Part shown: one piece after another, positions 51,747 through 59,313 of the stretch
Numbering within the stretch: the stretch's first letter is position 1
Layout: each line of letters starts with the position of its first letter
Assembly: GCF_020524485.1 (NCBI RefSeq)
Contig: NZ_JAIVLF010000001.1
Span: 434,001-498,000, forward strand
Source: Novosphingobium profundi
Lineage (GTDB): Bacteria; Pseudomonadota; Alphaproteobacteria; Sphingomonadales; Sphingomonadaceae
DNA: 64,000 nucleotides
Direction: 5' to 3'
The notes under the pieces: generated by a model
Told to the model about the DNA's origin: nothing
The model's input: the letters and a program-made list of their open reading frames with translations, nothing else
Databases searched by the model: none
Translations under genes and position numbers: made by a program

Positions 51747-53120
51747 ATGATCGCCAATTCACTGCTGGAAAACGACAAGGCGCACTGGATCCACCCGGTG
51801 GCCTCGTGGCGCGACCACGAGGCGCGCGGGGCCACGATCCTGCGTTCGGGCAAGGGCACCTACCTCACCGACATCGACGGGCACGAGTTGCTCGACGGGT
51901 TCGCCGGGCTGTGGTGCGTCAACGTGGGCTATGGCCAGGACAGCATCGTCGCGGCCGCGACCGAGCAGATGTCGCGCCTGCCCTATGCCACCGGCTATTT
52001 CCACTTCGGTTCCGAACCCGCGATCGAGCTGGCGACCAAGCTCGCCCAGCGCGCACCGGGGGACCTCGACCACGTGTTCTTCTCGCTCGGCGGGTCGGAC
52101 GCGGTCGACAGCGTCGTGCGCTTCATCCGCTACTACTACAACATCACCGGCCGCCCGCAGAAGAAGCACATGATCGCGCTGGAACGCGGCTACCATGGCT
52201 CCAGCAGCACCGGATCGGGCCTGACCGGCCTGCCGGCCTTCCACGCCGGGTTCGATGTGCCCACGCCCGTCCAGCACCATATCTCGTGCCCCTATCCCTA
52301 CCGCTTCGAGGGTGACGATGCCGCGCTGATCGCATCGTCTGTCGCCGAACTGAAGGCGAAGGTGGAAGAACTGGGCGCGGAGAACGTCGCGGCCTTCTTC
52401 TGCGAGCCTGTCGTGGGCTCGGGCGGCGTGATCGTCCCGCCCAAGGGCTGGCTCTCCGCGATGCAGGCAGCCTGCCGCGAGCTCGACATCCTGTTCTGCA
52501 TCGATGAGGTCATTACCGGCTTCGGACGCACCGGCCCGCTCTTCGCATGCGAGCACGAGGGGCTGACGCCGGACTTCATGACCACCGCCAAGGGGCTGAC
52601 CTCGGGCTATGCGCCGATGGGCGCGCTGTTCATGTCGGACCGCATCTACCGCACGATTGCCGATGCGACCCCGCCGGGGGTCTCGATCGGCCACGGCATG
52701 ACCTATTCGGGCCATCCGGTGAGCGCGGCGATCGGCCTGGAGGTCCTGCGCCTCTACGAAGAGGGCGGCCTGCTCGCCAACGGCGTCGCTTCGGGCGCAC
52801 ACCTCGCCAAGGGCCTGGAGGCGCTGCGCGATCATCCGCTGGTCGGGGACGTGCGCTCGCAGGGGCTGCTGGCCGGTGTCGAGCTTGTCACCGACAAGGC
52901 GGCCAAGACGCGGCCCACCGCAGAGATGAAACTGCCCCAGCACCTTGCCGATATCGGCTATCGCAACGGCGTGGTGTTCCGGGCCTTCGGGGATGGCATC
53001 GTTGGCTTCGCGCCGCCGCTGTGCATCACCACCGACGAAGTCGACCTCATGCTGGAGCGCTTCCGCAAGAGCCTCGACGAACTGCTTACTATCAAGGAGA
53101 TCCGCGATGCGGTTGGGTGA
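51747..53120 (+). CDS. Class III omega-aminotransferase (polyamine/omega-amino-acid type)
   Basis: PLP enzyme of 457 residues in the [25 protein letters not shown] family III fold, similar to omega-amino-acid:pyruvate and putrescine transaminases. Seen are FAGLWCVNVGYGQ, FFSLGGSDAVDSVV, AFFCEPVVGSGGVIVPP, CIDEVITGFGRTG (PLP Asp) and TTAKGLTSGYAPMGAL (PLP Lys). It starts a run with a HAD hydrolase and an Lrp regulator, with a 14 nt overlap to the HAD gene. Given nearby succinate-semialdehyde and spermidine dehydrogenase-like genes, an amine or omega-amino acid is a likely substrate; this is inference. The 282 bp upstream shows no gene and should hold the promoter. Confidence 0.92.
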   Translation: MIANSLLENDKAHWIHPVASWRDHEARGATILRSGKGTYLTDIDGHELLDGFAGLWCVNVGYGQDSIVAAATEQMSRLPYATGYFHFGSEPAIELATKLAQRAPGDLDHVFFSLGGSDAVDSVVRFIRYYYNITGRPQKKHMIALERGYHGSSSTGSGLTGLPAFHAGFDVPTPVQHHISCPYPYRFEGDDAALIASSVAELKAKVEELGAENVAAFFCEPVVGSGGVIVPPKGWLSAMQAACRELDILFCIDEVITGFGRTGPLFACEHEGLTPDFMTTAKGLTSGYAPMGALFMSDRIYRTIADATPPGVSIGHGMTYSGHPVSAAIGLEVLRLYEEGGLLANGVASGAHLAKGLEALRDHPLVGDVRSQGLLAGVELVTDKAAKTRPTAEMKLPQHLADIGYRNGVVFRAFGDGIVGFAPPLCITTDEVDLMLERFRKSLDELLTIKEIRDAVG

Positions 53121-53835
53121 TTACAAGGCCTTGTCGTTTGACTGCTACGGCACGCTCATCGACTGGGAATCGGGCATGATCGAGGGCCTGCGCGAACTGA
53201 CCGCGCGGGTCGGCACGGACATGAGCCGCGACGAGATCCTGCAGGCCCACGCGCGCCACGAATCGCGCCAGCAGGCCCAGACGCCGGGCAAGCCCTACCG
53301 GGACCTCCTGCCCATCGTCTACAAGCGCCTCGCCGAGCAGTGGGGCGTTCCCTTCTCGCAGGCCGAGTGCGAGGAATACGGGCGCTCGGTGCGCAACTGG
53401 CCGGCTTTTGTCGACAGCCCGGGGGCGCTCCAGTACCTCAAGAAGTACTACAAGCTGATCATCCTCTCGAATGTCGACAACAAGACCTTCCAGTACTCGA
53501 ACGAGAAGCTGCAGGTCGAGTTCGACGCGATCTATTCGGCCGAGGACGTGGGCGCCTACAAGCCCTCGGATCGCAATTTCGAGTACATGAACGGCCACAT
53601 CGGCGACCTGGGACTGGAGCCGGGCGACATCCTGCATACGGCGGAAAGCCTGTTCCACGATCACGTCCCCGCGCGCAAGTTCGGCATGGCCAATTGCTGG
53701 ATCTACCGTCGCCACGCGCAGGCGGGTTTCGGCGCGACCATGACCCCCTCGCACGAGCCGACTTACGACTTCCGGTTCAATTCGATGGCCGATCTTGTGA
53801 AGGCGCACCAGGAAGAGCTACGCAACGGGGATTAA
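53107..53835 (+). CDS. HAD-superfamily hydrolase, haloacid dehalogenase type II-like
   Basis: Protein of 242 residues in the L-2-haloacid dehalogenase branch. Motif I is LSFDCYGTLIDWESGM (nucleophile Asp at residue 12), motif II LIILSNVDN, motif III with Lys in VGAYKPSDRNF, and the ending HTAESLFHDHVPARKFGM takes the place of motif IV. The start (ATG at 53107) lies within the transaminase gene, so the two are translationally coupled. A true dehalogenase role is uncertain; such proteins beside transaminases may clean up side products or dephosphorylate. Confidence 0.88.
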   Translation: MRLGDYKALSFDCYGTLIDWESGMIEGLRELTARVGTDMSRDEILQAHARHESRQQAQTPGKPYRDLLPIVYKRLAEQWGVPFSQAECEEYGRSVRNWPAFVDSPGALQYLKKYYKLIILSNVDNKTFQYSNEKLQVEFDAIYSAEDVGAYKPSDRNFEYMNGHIGDLGLEPGDILHTAESLFHDHVPARKFGMANCWIYRRHAQAGFGATMTPSHEPTYDFRFNSMADLVKAHQEELRNGD

Positions 53836-53862
53836 AGAACGCAAAAAGACAGGGGCCGCACC

Positions 53863-54360
53863 ATGATCAATGCACCGAAACTCGACCGGATCGACATCAA
53901 CATCCTGGCCGAACTGCAACGAAGCGGCCGCATCACCAATGCGGAACTGGCGGACAAGGTAGGCCTGTCCGCCAGCCCCTGTCTTACCCGCGTCAAACGG
54001 CTGGAATCGGCGGGACTGATTTCGGGCTACAGCGCGATCATCAACCTCGCCAAGATCGGCACGAGCCAGATCGTCTTCACCTCGGTGACGCTGGGCGACC
54101 ATCGCCGTGCGGACTTTCAGAAGTTCGAGACGCGCATCGCGCAGTACGAGGAGCTGGTCGAATGCCACCTTGTCAGCGGCGGTTTCGACTATCTCCTGAA
54201 ATTCGTGGTGCGCGGCATAGCTGAGTACCAGGAAATGATGGAGGAACTGCTGGAAAGCGGCATCGGCGTTTCCAAGTACTTTTCCTATATCGTGATCAAG
54301 ACCGCGGTTGCGCGCGGACAGGCCCCGGTCAAGCTGCACGCTCCGTCCCTGGCCCGCTGA
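53863..54360 (+). CDS. Lrp/AsnC family transcriptional regulator
   Basis: Regulator of 165 residues: N-terminal helix-turn-helix (about 5-55; DINILAELQRSGRITNAELADKVGLS) and a C-terminal RAM effector domain (about 70-150; ECHLVSGGFDYLLKFVVRGI). It binds amino acids or related effectors and controls neighbouring catabolic genes in many bacteria. It follows the HAD gene after 27 bp, so is likely the third gene of the transaminase operon, and could control both this operon and the convergent dehydrogenase operon. A strong terminator follows. Confidence 0.93.
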   Translation: MINAPKLDRIDINILAELQRSGRITNAELADKVGLSASPCLTRVKRLESAGLISGYSAIINLAKIGTSQIVFTSVTLGDHRRADFQKFETRIAQYEELVECHLVSGGFDYLLKFVVRGIAEYQEMMEELLESGIGVSKYFSYIVIKTAVARGQAPVKLHAPSLAR

Positions 54361-54377
54361 ACACAGCCACACCGTCC

Positions 54378-54427
54378 GACACGAAAAAGCCCGGCAGGAA
54401 GCTATCCTGGCCGGGCTTTTTCGTGTC
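54378..54427. terminator. Strong bidirectional terminator
   Basis: GACACGAAAAAGCCCGGC pairs with GCCGGGCTTTTTCGTGTC (with AGGA/TCCT inside). T-runs exist on both strands, and it serves the convergent Lrp and dehydrogenase units. Confidence 0.93.
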
Positions 54428-54464
54428 AGGCCCCTCCTGCCATGCGCAGGAGGGGCTCATTTCG

Positions 54465-55538
54465 TCAGGCAATGGCGTCGGCGATGGCGGTGCCGCAGCC
54501 CACGGTGTCGGTCTGGCCGCCTAGGTCCTTCGTGCGGGTCTCAGGCTTTGACAGCGCACTTTCGATGGCCGCGACGATGGCGGCGGCGGCCTCGGTCTCG
54601 CCCAGGTGTTCGAGCATCATCGCGCCGCACCACACCTGGCCGACCGGGTTAGCGATGCCCTGGCCCGCGATGTCGGGGGCCGAGCCGTGCACCGGCTCGA
54701 ACAGCGAAGGCTTGGAGCGGTCCGGGTTGATGTTACCGCACGGCGCGATGCCGATGGTGCCGGTGCAGGCGGGGCCAAGGTCCGAGAGGATATCGCCGAA
54801 GAGGTTGGAGGCGACGACCACGTCGAAGCGGTCCGGGTTCATCACGAACTGCGCGGCGAGGATGTCGATGTGGTACTTGTCGGTGCGGATCTCGGGGTAC
54901 TTCTCCGCCATCTCCTCCACGCGTGAATCCCACCAGGGCATGGTAATGGCGATGCCGTTCGACTTGGTCGCCGAGGTGACGTGCTTTTCAGGGCGCGTCA
55001 TGGCAAGGTCGAAGGCGTACTTCAGGATCCGCTCGGTGCCGAAACGGGTCATGATCGTGTCCTGCACCACGATTTCGCGCTCGGTGTCGGGGAAGGAGAT
55101 TCCGCCGATGGCCGAGTATTCCCCCTCGGTGTTCTCGCGCACGATCATCATGTCGATGTCACCGGGCTCGCGGCCCGCGAGCGGGCAGGGGACGCCGGGC
55201 ATCAGGCGCACCGGGCGCAGGTTCACGAACTGGTCGTATTCGCGGCGGAACTGGATGAGCGAGCCCCACAAGGAGATGTGGTCGGGCACGGTGTCTGGCC
55301 AGCCGACCGCGCCGAAGTAGATCGCATCGACATCGCCGATCTGCGCCTTCCAGTCATCGGGCATCATCTTCCCGTGCTGGGCGTAGTATTCGCAGCAGGC
55401 GAAGTCGTGCCATTCCAGCTCGAGCTTGAAGCCAAACGTCTTGGCCGCAGCTTCCAGTGCGCGCACGCCCTCGGGCATGACTTCCTTGCCGATCCCGTCT
55501 CCGGGGATCACGGCAATGCGATAGGTACGTTCACTCAT
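54465..55538 (-). CDS. dmlA: D-malate/tartrate dehydrogenase family enzyme
   Basis: Decarboxylating beta-hydroxyacid dehydrogenase of 357 residues in the isopropylmalate/isocitrate family. Seen are IAVIPGDGIGKEVMPEG, ISLWGSLIQFRREYDQFVNLRPVRL split over two helices (the DmlA/TtuC form of the substrate loop), IVRENTEGEYSAIGG, VVASNLFGDILSDLGP and EPVHGSAPDIAGQGIANP. It turns D-malate or tartrate into pyruvate or related keto acids with NAD. It lies five bases after the succinate-semialdehyde dehydrogenase gene, so they form one unit. Confidence 0.9.
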   Translation of the reverse strand: MSERTYRIAVIPGDGIGKEVMPEGVRALEAAAKTFGFKLELEWHDFACCEYYAQHGKMMPDDWKAQIGDVDAIYFGAVGWPDTVPDHISLWGSLIQFRREYDQFVNLRPVRLMPGVPCPLAGREPGDIDMMIVRENTEGEYSAIGGISFPDTEREIVVQDTIMTRFGTERILKYAFDLAMTRPEKHVTSATKSNGIAITMPWWDSRVEEMAEKYPEIRTDKYHIDILAAQFVMNPDRFDVVVASNLFGDILSDLGPACTGTIGIAPCGNINPDRSKPSLFEPVHGSAPDIAGQGIANPVGQVWCGAMMLEHLGETEAAAAIVAAIESALSKPETRTKDLGGQTDTVGCGTAIADAIA

Positions 55539-55543
55539 TCGTC

Positions 55544-57034
55544 TCAGGCTCCCTTGATCCCGGCCCAATGGAAGGTCTTGGCTTCCAGGAATTCCTCCAG
55601 GCCCTCGCTCGCGCCCTCGCGGCCAAGACCCGATTGCTTCATGCCCCCGAAGGGCGCGACTTCCATCGCCATGGCACCGGTGTTGAGACCGACCATGCCG
55701 AATTCGAGCGCTTCGCTGACACGCCAGGCGCGGTCCATGTCGCGGGTGTAGAAATAGGCCGCAAGGCCATAGGGCGTGTCGTTCGCCGCGCGGATCGCCT
55801 CGGCCTCGTCGGTGAATCGGATGACGGGGGCGAGCGGCCCGAAAGTCTCTTCGTGGCACACGCGCATGTCTTCGGTCACGCCCGCGAGCACGATGGGGGC
55901 GGCGTAGCCGTCCGGCGCGGCGCACTGCGCGGCGATCTCAGCCCCCTTGGCCAGCGCATCACTGACGTGGGCCTCCACCTTGTCGCAGGCGGCCTGGTTG
56001 ATGAGGGGGCCGATGTTGACGCCCTCCTCGGTGCCCGCGCCCACCTTGAGCGCGCGCACGGCCGCGCCCAGCTTTTCCACGAAGCGGTTGTGGATGCCCG
56101 CCTGCACGTAGAAGCGGTTGGTGCACACGCAGGTTTGCCCCGCATTGCGGAACTTGCTCGCCATCGCGCCCTCGACGGCTAGATCGACATCGGCGTCGTC
56201 GAAGACAAGGAAGGGTGCGTTGCCGCCCAGTTCCAGGCCCATCTTCTTCACCGTGCCGCCGCACTGCTCCATCAGCAGTGCGCCTACACGCGTGGAGCCT
56301 GTAAAGGTCAGCATGCGCACGACGGGGCTGGAGGTCAGCTCCGCGCCGATCTCGGCGGGAAGGCCGGTGACGACGCTGAGGACACCCTTGGGCAGCCCTG
56401 CCTCTTCGGCGAGCGCAGCAAGGGCCAGGGCGGTAAAGGGGGTGAGCTCGGAGGGCTTCACGATCATCGCGCAGCCCGCGACTAGCGCAGGGGCCGCCTT
56501 GCGGGTGATCATCGCGGCGGGAAAGTTCCAGGGCGTGATCGCGGCGGTGACGCCGATGGGTTCCTTGCGCACGAGAATGCGGCGGTCGGCAAAGGGCGAG
56601 CCGACCTCGTGACCGTGGATGCGCAGGCCCTCGGCCGCGAACCACTTCACGAAGCTCGCCGCGTAGGCGATCTCGCCCGCCGCTTCGGGAAGGGGCTTGC
56701 CCTGTTCGGCGGTCATGATGCGGGCAAGGTCGGCCTGGTTGGCCATGATGAGGCGGTGCCACTCCTCGATGACGGCGCTGCGCTGCTGGGGCGTCTGGCG
56801 GCGCCACTGTGCCTGTGCCTCTTCGGCAGCGGCGATCGCGCGGCGGGTCTCGGCCGCACCGCAGGCCGGAACCGTGCCGACGCGCGCGCCGCTTGCCGGG
56901 TCGGTCACGTCGAGCGCGGCGCTGCCATCGGCATCGACCCACGCGCCCGCGACAAAGGCCTGCTGGCGAAAGAGCGCGGGGTTGGCGAGGCTCTCGCCCA
57001 GAGGGGCGGTGCGCGTATCGAGGGTGTCGGTCAT
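55544..57034 (-). CDS. gabD: NAD-dependent succinate-semialdehyde dehydrogenase 2
   Basis: Second SSADH of 496 residues, more than half identical by eye to the copy at 21266. Motifs: ITPWNFPAAMITRK, FTGSTRVGALLM, LELGGNAPFLVFDDADVD and GQTCVCTNRFYVQAG (nucleophilic Cys). The N-terminus has a ~15-residue extra leader (MTDTLDTRTAPLGES). In this setting, near a transaminase, an amine-oxidase-like flavoprotein and a spermidine-dehydrogenase-like gene, it probably completes an amine route to succinate. It heads the two-gene unit with the DmlA-like gene; the 208 bp divergent region to the csaA-like gene holds both promoters. Confidence 0.92.
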   Translation of the reverse strand: MTDTLDTRTAPLGESLANPALFRQQAFVAGAWVDADGSAALDVTDPASGARVGTVPACGAAETRRAIAAAEEAQAQWRRQTPQQRSAVIEEWHRLIMANQADLARIMTAEQGKPLPEAAGEIAYAASFVKWFAAEGLRIHGHEVGSPFADRRILVRKEPIGVTAAITPWNFPAAMITRKAAPALVAGCAMIVKPSELTPFTALALAALAEEAGLPKGVLSVVTGLPAEIGAELTSSPVVRMLTFTGSTRVGALLMEQCGGTVKKMGLELGGNAPFLVFDDADVDLAVEGAMASKFRNAGQTCVCTNRFYVQAGIHNRFVEKLGAAVRALKVGAGTEEGVNIGPLINQAACDKVEAHVSDALAKGAEIAAQCAAPDGYAAPIVLAGVTEDMRVCHEETFGPLAPVIRFTDEAEAIRAANDTPYGLAAYFYTRDMDRAWRVSEALEFGMVGLNTGAMAMEVAPFGGMKQSGLGREGASEGLEEFLEAKTFHWAGIKGA

Positions 57035-57242
57035 CTCAGGCCCTGCAATTGGAGTTGGCGTGGTCCCCTCGTTCTAGTCGGGGCCCGCGAGCGGGTGGTA
57101 CTTGGATGCGAATGCCGGGCGGCACATGCCACCGAATTGCGCGAAAGGCGCGGCAGAATATCGCACGGGCCTGGCATACAAGGGACGCCGCCGCCTTGGC
57201 TCGGGCGCTAGACTGCGCAGGAAACAGCCATCTGGAGCCCCT

Positions 57243-57605
57243 ATGACGCCCGAAGCAAAACCTGCCGCCGAATACGCCAATTTCGATGCGCTCGACATCC
57301 GGGTGGGGACCATCACGCAGGTCCTTCCCTTCCCCCGCGCGCGCAATCCCTCGTACAAGATCGAGGTCGACCTGGGCCCCCTCGGGCTTCGCTGGTCGAG
57401 CGCGCAGGTCACGAACTATTCGCCTGAGGAACTGCTCGGCAGCCAGGTCTGCTGCATCGTCAACTTCGGCGCGCGCAACATCGCCGGGTTCACCTCCGAA
57501 ATCCTGATCCTGGGCGCACCGGGCGAGACAATGGAGAGCGGCCATACCGGCGTGATCGTGGTTTCTCCCCGCTCGCGCGTGGAGGACGGGTCGGCGTTGT
57601 TCTAA
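57243..57605 (+). CDS. csaA: tRNA-binding (CsaA/YgjH-like) protein
   Basis: Small OB-fold protein of 120 residues matching the tRNA-binding domain also found in MetRS and Trbp111. The pattern is FDALDIRVGTITQVLPFPRARNPSYKIEVDLGPLG in parts, SSAQVTNYSPEELLGSQVCCIVNF and IAGFTSEILILG. CsaA proteins bind tRNA and have been linked to protein export as chaperones. CTGGAG lies before the ATG at 57243. The reading frame extends further upstream without family similarity. Single gene, followed by a repeat element. Confidence 0.88.
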   Translation: MTPEAKPAAEYANFDALDIRVGTITQVLPFPRARNPSYKIEVDLGPLGLRWSSAQVTNYSPEELLGSQVCCIVNFGARNIAGFTSEILILGAPGETMESGHTGVIVVSPRSRVEDGSALF

Positions 57606-57626
57606 GCGGGAAGAAAGGAAGATGTT

Positions 57627-57828
57627 TCCGAGGGCCATTGCCCTCGGGCTCCCGGAATCGGAGAGTGTTGCGCCTTGCCTCGCGTTCGGCGCTGTGGGGT
57701 GAGGCAACTCGGAATAAAAGGGGGCTTTGCCCCCAGTTCCATGGTTCCTGACCTTGCCATTCTTGCGCGACGTGGCCGCGCGAACTGCCGCAGACAGTTA
57801 GGGGAGCCCGAGGGCGATGGCCCTCGGA
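57627..57828. repeat. REPIN-like element with 27 bp inverted terminal arms
   Basis: Left arm 57627-57653 and right arm 57802-57828 are inverted copies with a single mismatch in 27. The core of the right arm is CCGAGGGCGATGGCCCTCGG. Inside are TTGCCTC/GAGGCAA and a GGGGGCTTTGCCCCC hairpin. The right arm equals 5578-5604. It lies between the convergent csaA-like and FAD oxidase genes. Confidence 0.8.
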
Positions 57829-57847
57829 ACATCCCTTTTCCTGAACC

Positions 57848-59113
57848 CTACTCGTGCGTACGCGCCTTATGGCTGGCGAGCGAGAACAGCGCATCGGTGG
57901 CGCTGTCGCCGGGTTGGTCGAGCACACGTGCCGCGAGGTATTCGCCGATGGTGGGTCCCATCTTGAAGGCGTGGCCCGAGCCGCCGCCCGCGACCCACAC
58001 GCCCGGCAGGTCGGGATGACGGTCGATGATGAAGTGGCCGTTGTCGCTCAGTTCCACCTGGCACACGCGGGTGGCGACGATGGGCTGGCCGACGAGGCCG
58101 GGGAAGCGCCGGGCGACGTAGTCTTCCACTTGCGCGCGCAGGAAGCCCGAGGCCATGCGGTCGCCGTCGTCCGGGTCCATCGGCACGTCGCGCAGGTTTG
58201 CCGCGATCTTGGTGCCGTAGTCGACATCGGCGGCAGTGTAGGTGTGGCTGTCGGCGATGTTGGGAAGGTGCTCCCAGCGGTAGCGGTGATCGTCGATGGG
58301 CGAGCCGACGTAGAAGATCTCGCGGCGCGGGGTGACGATGCGGTCGCCCAGCAGCTCGGGGAACACGCGGGGCAGCCAGGGGCCGCAGGCAAACAGAGCG
58401 GCGCCGCAGGCCAGTGGCTCGCCATCGACGGTAAGCGGTGCGGAGCCTCCTGCCGGGGCGGCCTTGGCATGGCCGATCCTCATCGTACCGCCCTTGTGCA
58501 TGAAGGCTTCGGACGCAGCGACCATCGCCTCGCGCGCTTTCACGACGCCGCCGGTGGGTTCGTAGAACACGGTCTCGTATTCGGAGAAGTCGACCTGCGG
58601 CCAGCGCGCGTGGACCTCGTCCGGGGACAGCACCTCGTAGGGCACCGAGAGGCGGTCGAAGAGCGCGCGCTGCTCGGCCAGCGCATCGGCGGACATCGTG
58701 CGCAGGCTGCCGTTGGGATAGAACAGGCGCGTGCCGAATTCCTCCTGGCGCTGCTCCCAGAGTGTCTGCGCGCGGCGCGCCCAGCGGGTGTAGATCTCGC
58801 GCGGGCCGTAGGAGAGGCGCAGGAGGCGGCTTTCATCGCCCGAGGACGCGCGCGGATTGCCCGGGCCATAGGCGTCGACCAGTGTCACCTTGGCTCCGGC
58901 CTCGCGCAGCGACAGCGCGGCCCAGCCGCCGAAAGCTCCGGCGCCTACCACGGCAACGTCGGGCAGGTTGCGGTTGATCGCGGGCGCGCCGGGGCGGGCG
59001 GACACCTGCGCCCTGGCGGACGAGGTGGCGGAAAGGGCCGCGGCTGCGCCCAGACCGGCACCCGTGGCGAGAAGGCCGCGGCGCGTCAGTGCGGGGGAAG
59101 GGGTATCGCTCAT
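57848..59113 (-). CDS. FAD-dependent amine oxidase, sarcosine-oxidase-like, Tat-exported
   Basis: DAO-superfamily flavoprotein of 421 residues similar to monomeric sarcosine or N-methyltryptophan oxidase. The start at 59113 gives a twin-arginine signal (LTRRGLLATGAGLGAAAALS). The FAD loop is VAVVGAGAFGGWAALSLREAG, then PRASSGDESRLLRLSYG, and near the end VCQVELSDNGHFIID and GGGSGHAFKMGPTIGE. The Cys in the VCQ motif (about residue 351) lines up with the Cys that binds FAD covalently in monomeric sarcosine oxidase. Export of such an oxidase is unusual; most are cytosolic. It shares direction with the receptor gene upstream, but a terminator separates them. Confidence 0.85.
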   Translation of the reverse strand: MSDTPSPALTRRGLLATGAGLGAAAALSATSSARAQVSARPGAPAINRNLPDVAVVGAGAFGGWAALSLREAGAKVTLVDAYGPGNPRASSGDESRLLRLSYGPREIYTRWARRAQTLWEQRQEEFGTRLFYPNGSLRTMSADALAEQRALFDRLSVPYEVLSPDEVHARWPQVDFSEYETVFYEPTGGVVKAREAMVAASEAFMHKGGTMRIGHAKAAPAGGSAPLTVDGEPLACGAALFACGPWLPRVFPELLGDRIVTPRREIFYVGSPIDDHRYRWEHLPNIADSHTYTAADVDYGTKIAANLRDVPMDPDDGDRMASGFLRAQVEDYVARRFPGLVGQPIVATRVCQVELSDNGHFIIDRHPDLPGVWVAGGGSGHAFKMGPTIGEYLAARVLDQPGDSATDALFSLASHKARTHE

Positions 59114-59164
59114 GCGGATCGCTCCTTGTTCAGGGAGGCATGGGAATTGGGGGGCGTCGCGCCC

Positions 59165-59201
59165 CAAAAAAGCGGGCCCGGAGCGCGTGGCTTCGGGCCC
59201 G
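59165..59201 (-). terminator. Rho-independent terminator of TonB receptor 3
   Basis: Read on the minus strand, CGGGCCCG pairs with CGGGCCCG (self-complementary arms) plus AGC/GCT inside, and is followed by CTTTTTT. It is 113 nt after the receptor stop. Confidence 0.8.
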
Positions 59202-59313
59202 GTCAAGGTAGGGTGTTTTCGAAATGAAGATCGTTCCCGAGGCCGCCCCGGCGAAGGGCAGGAGGCGGCCTCGGAGTCGATGGGGTGGGGCCTTTCGGCC
59301 CCTATACGTGCGA

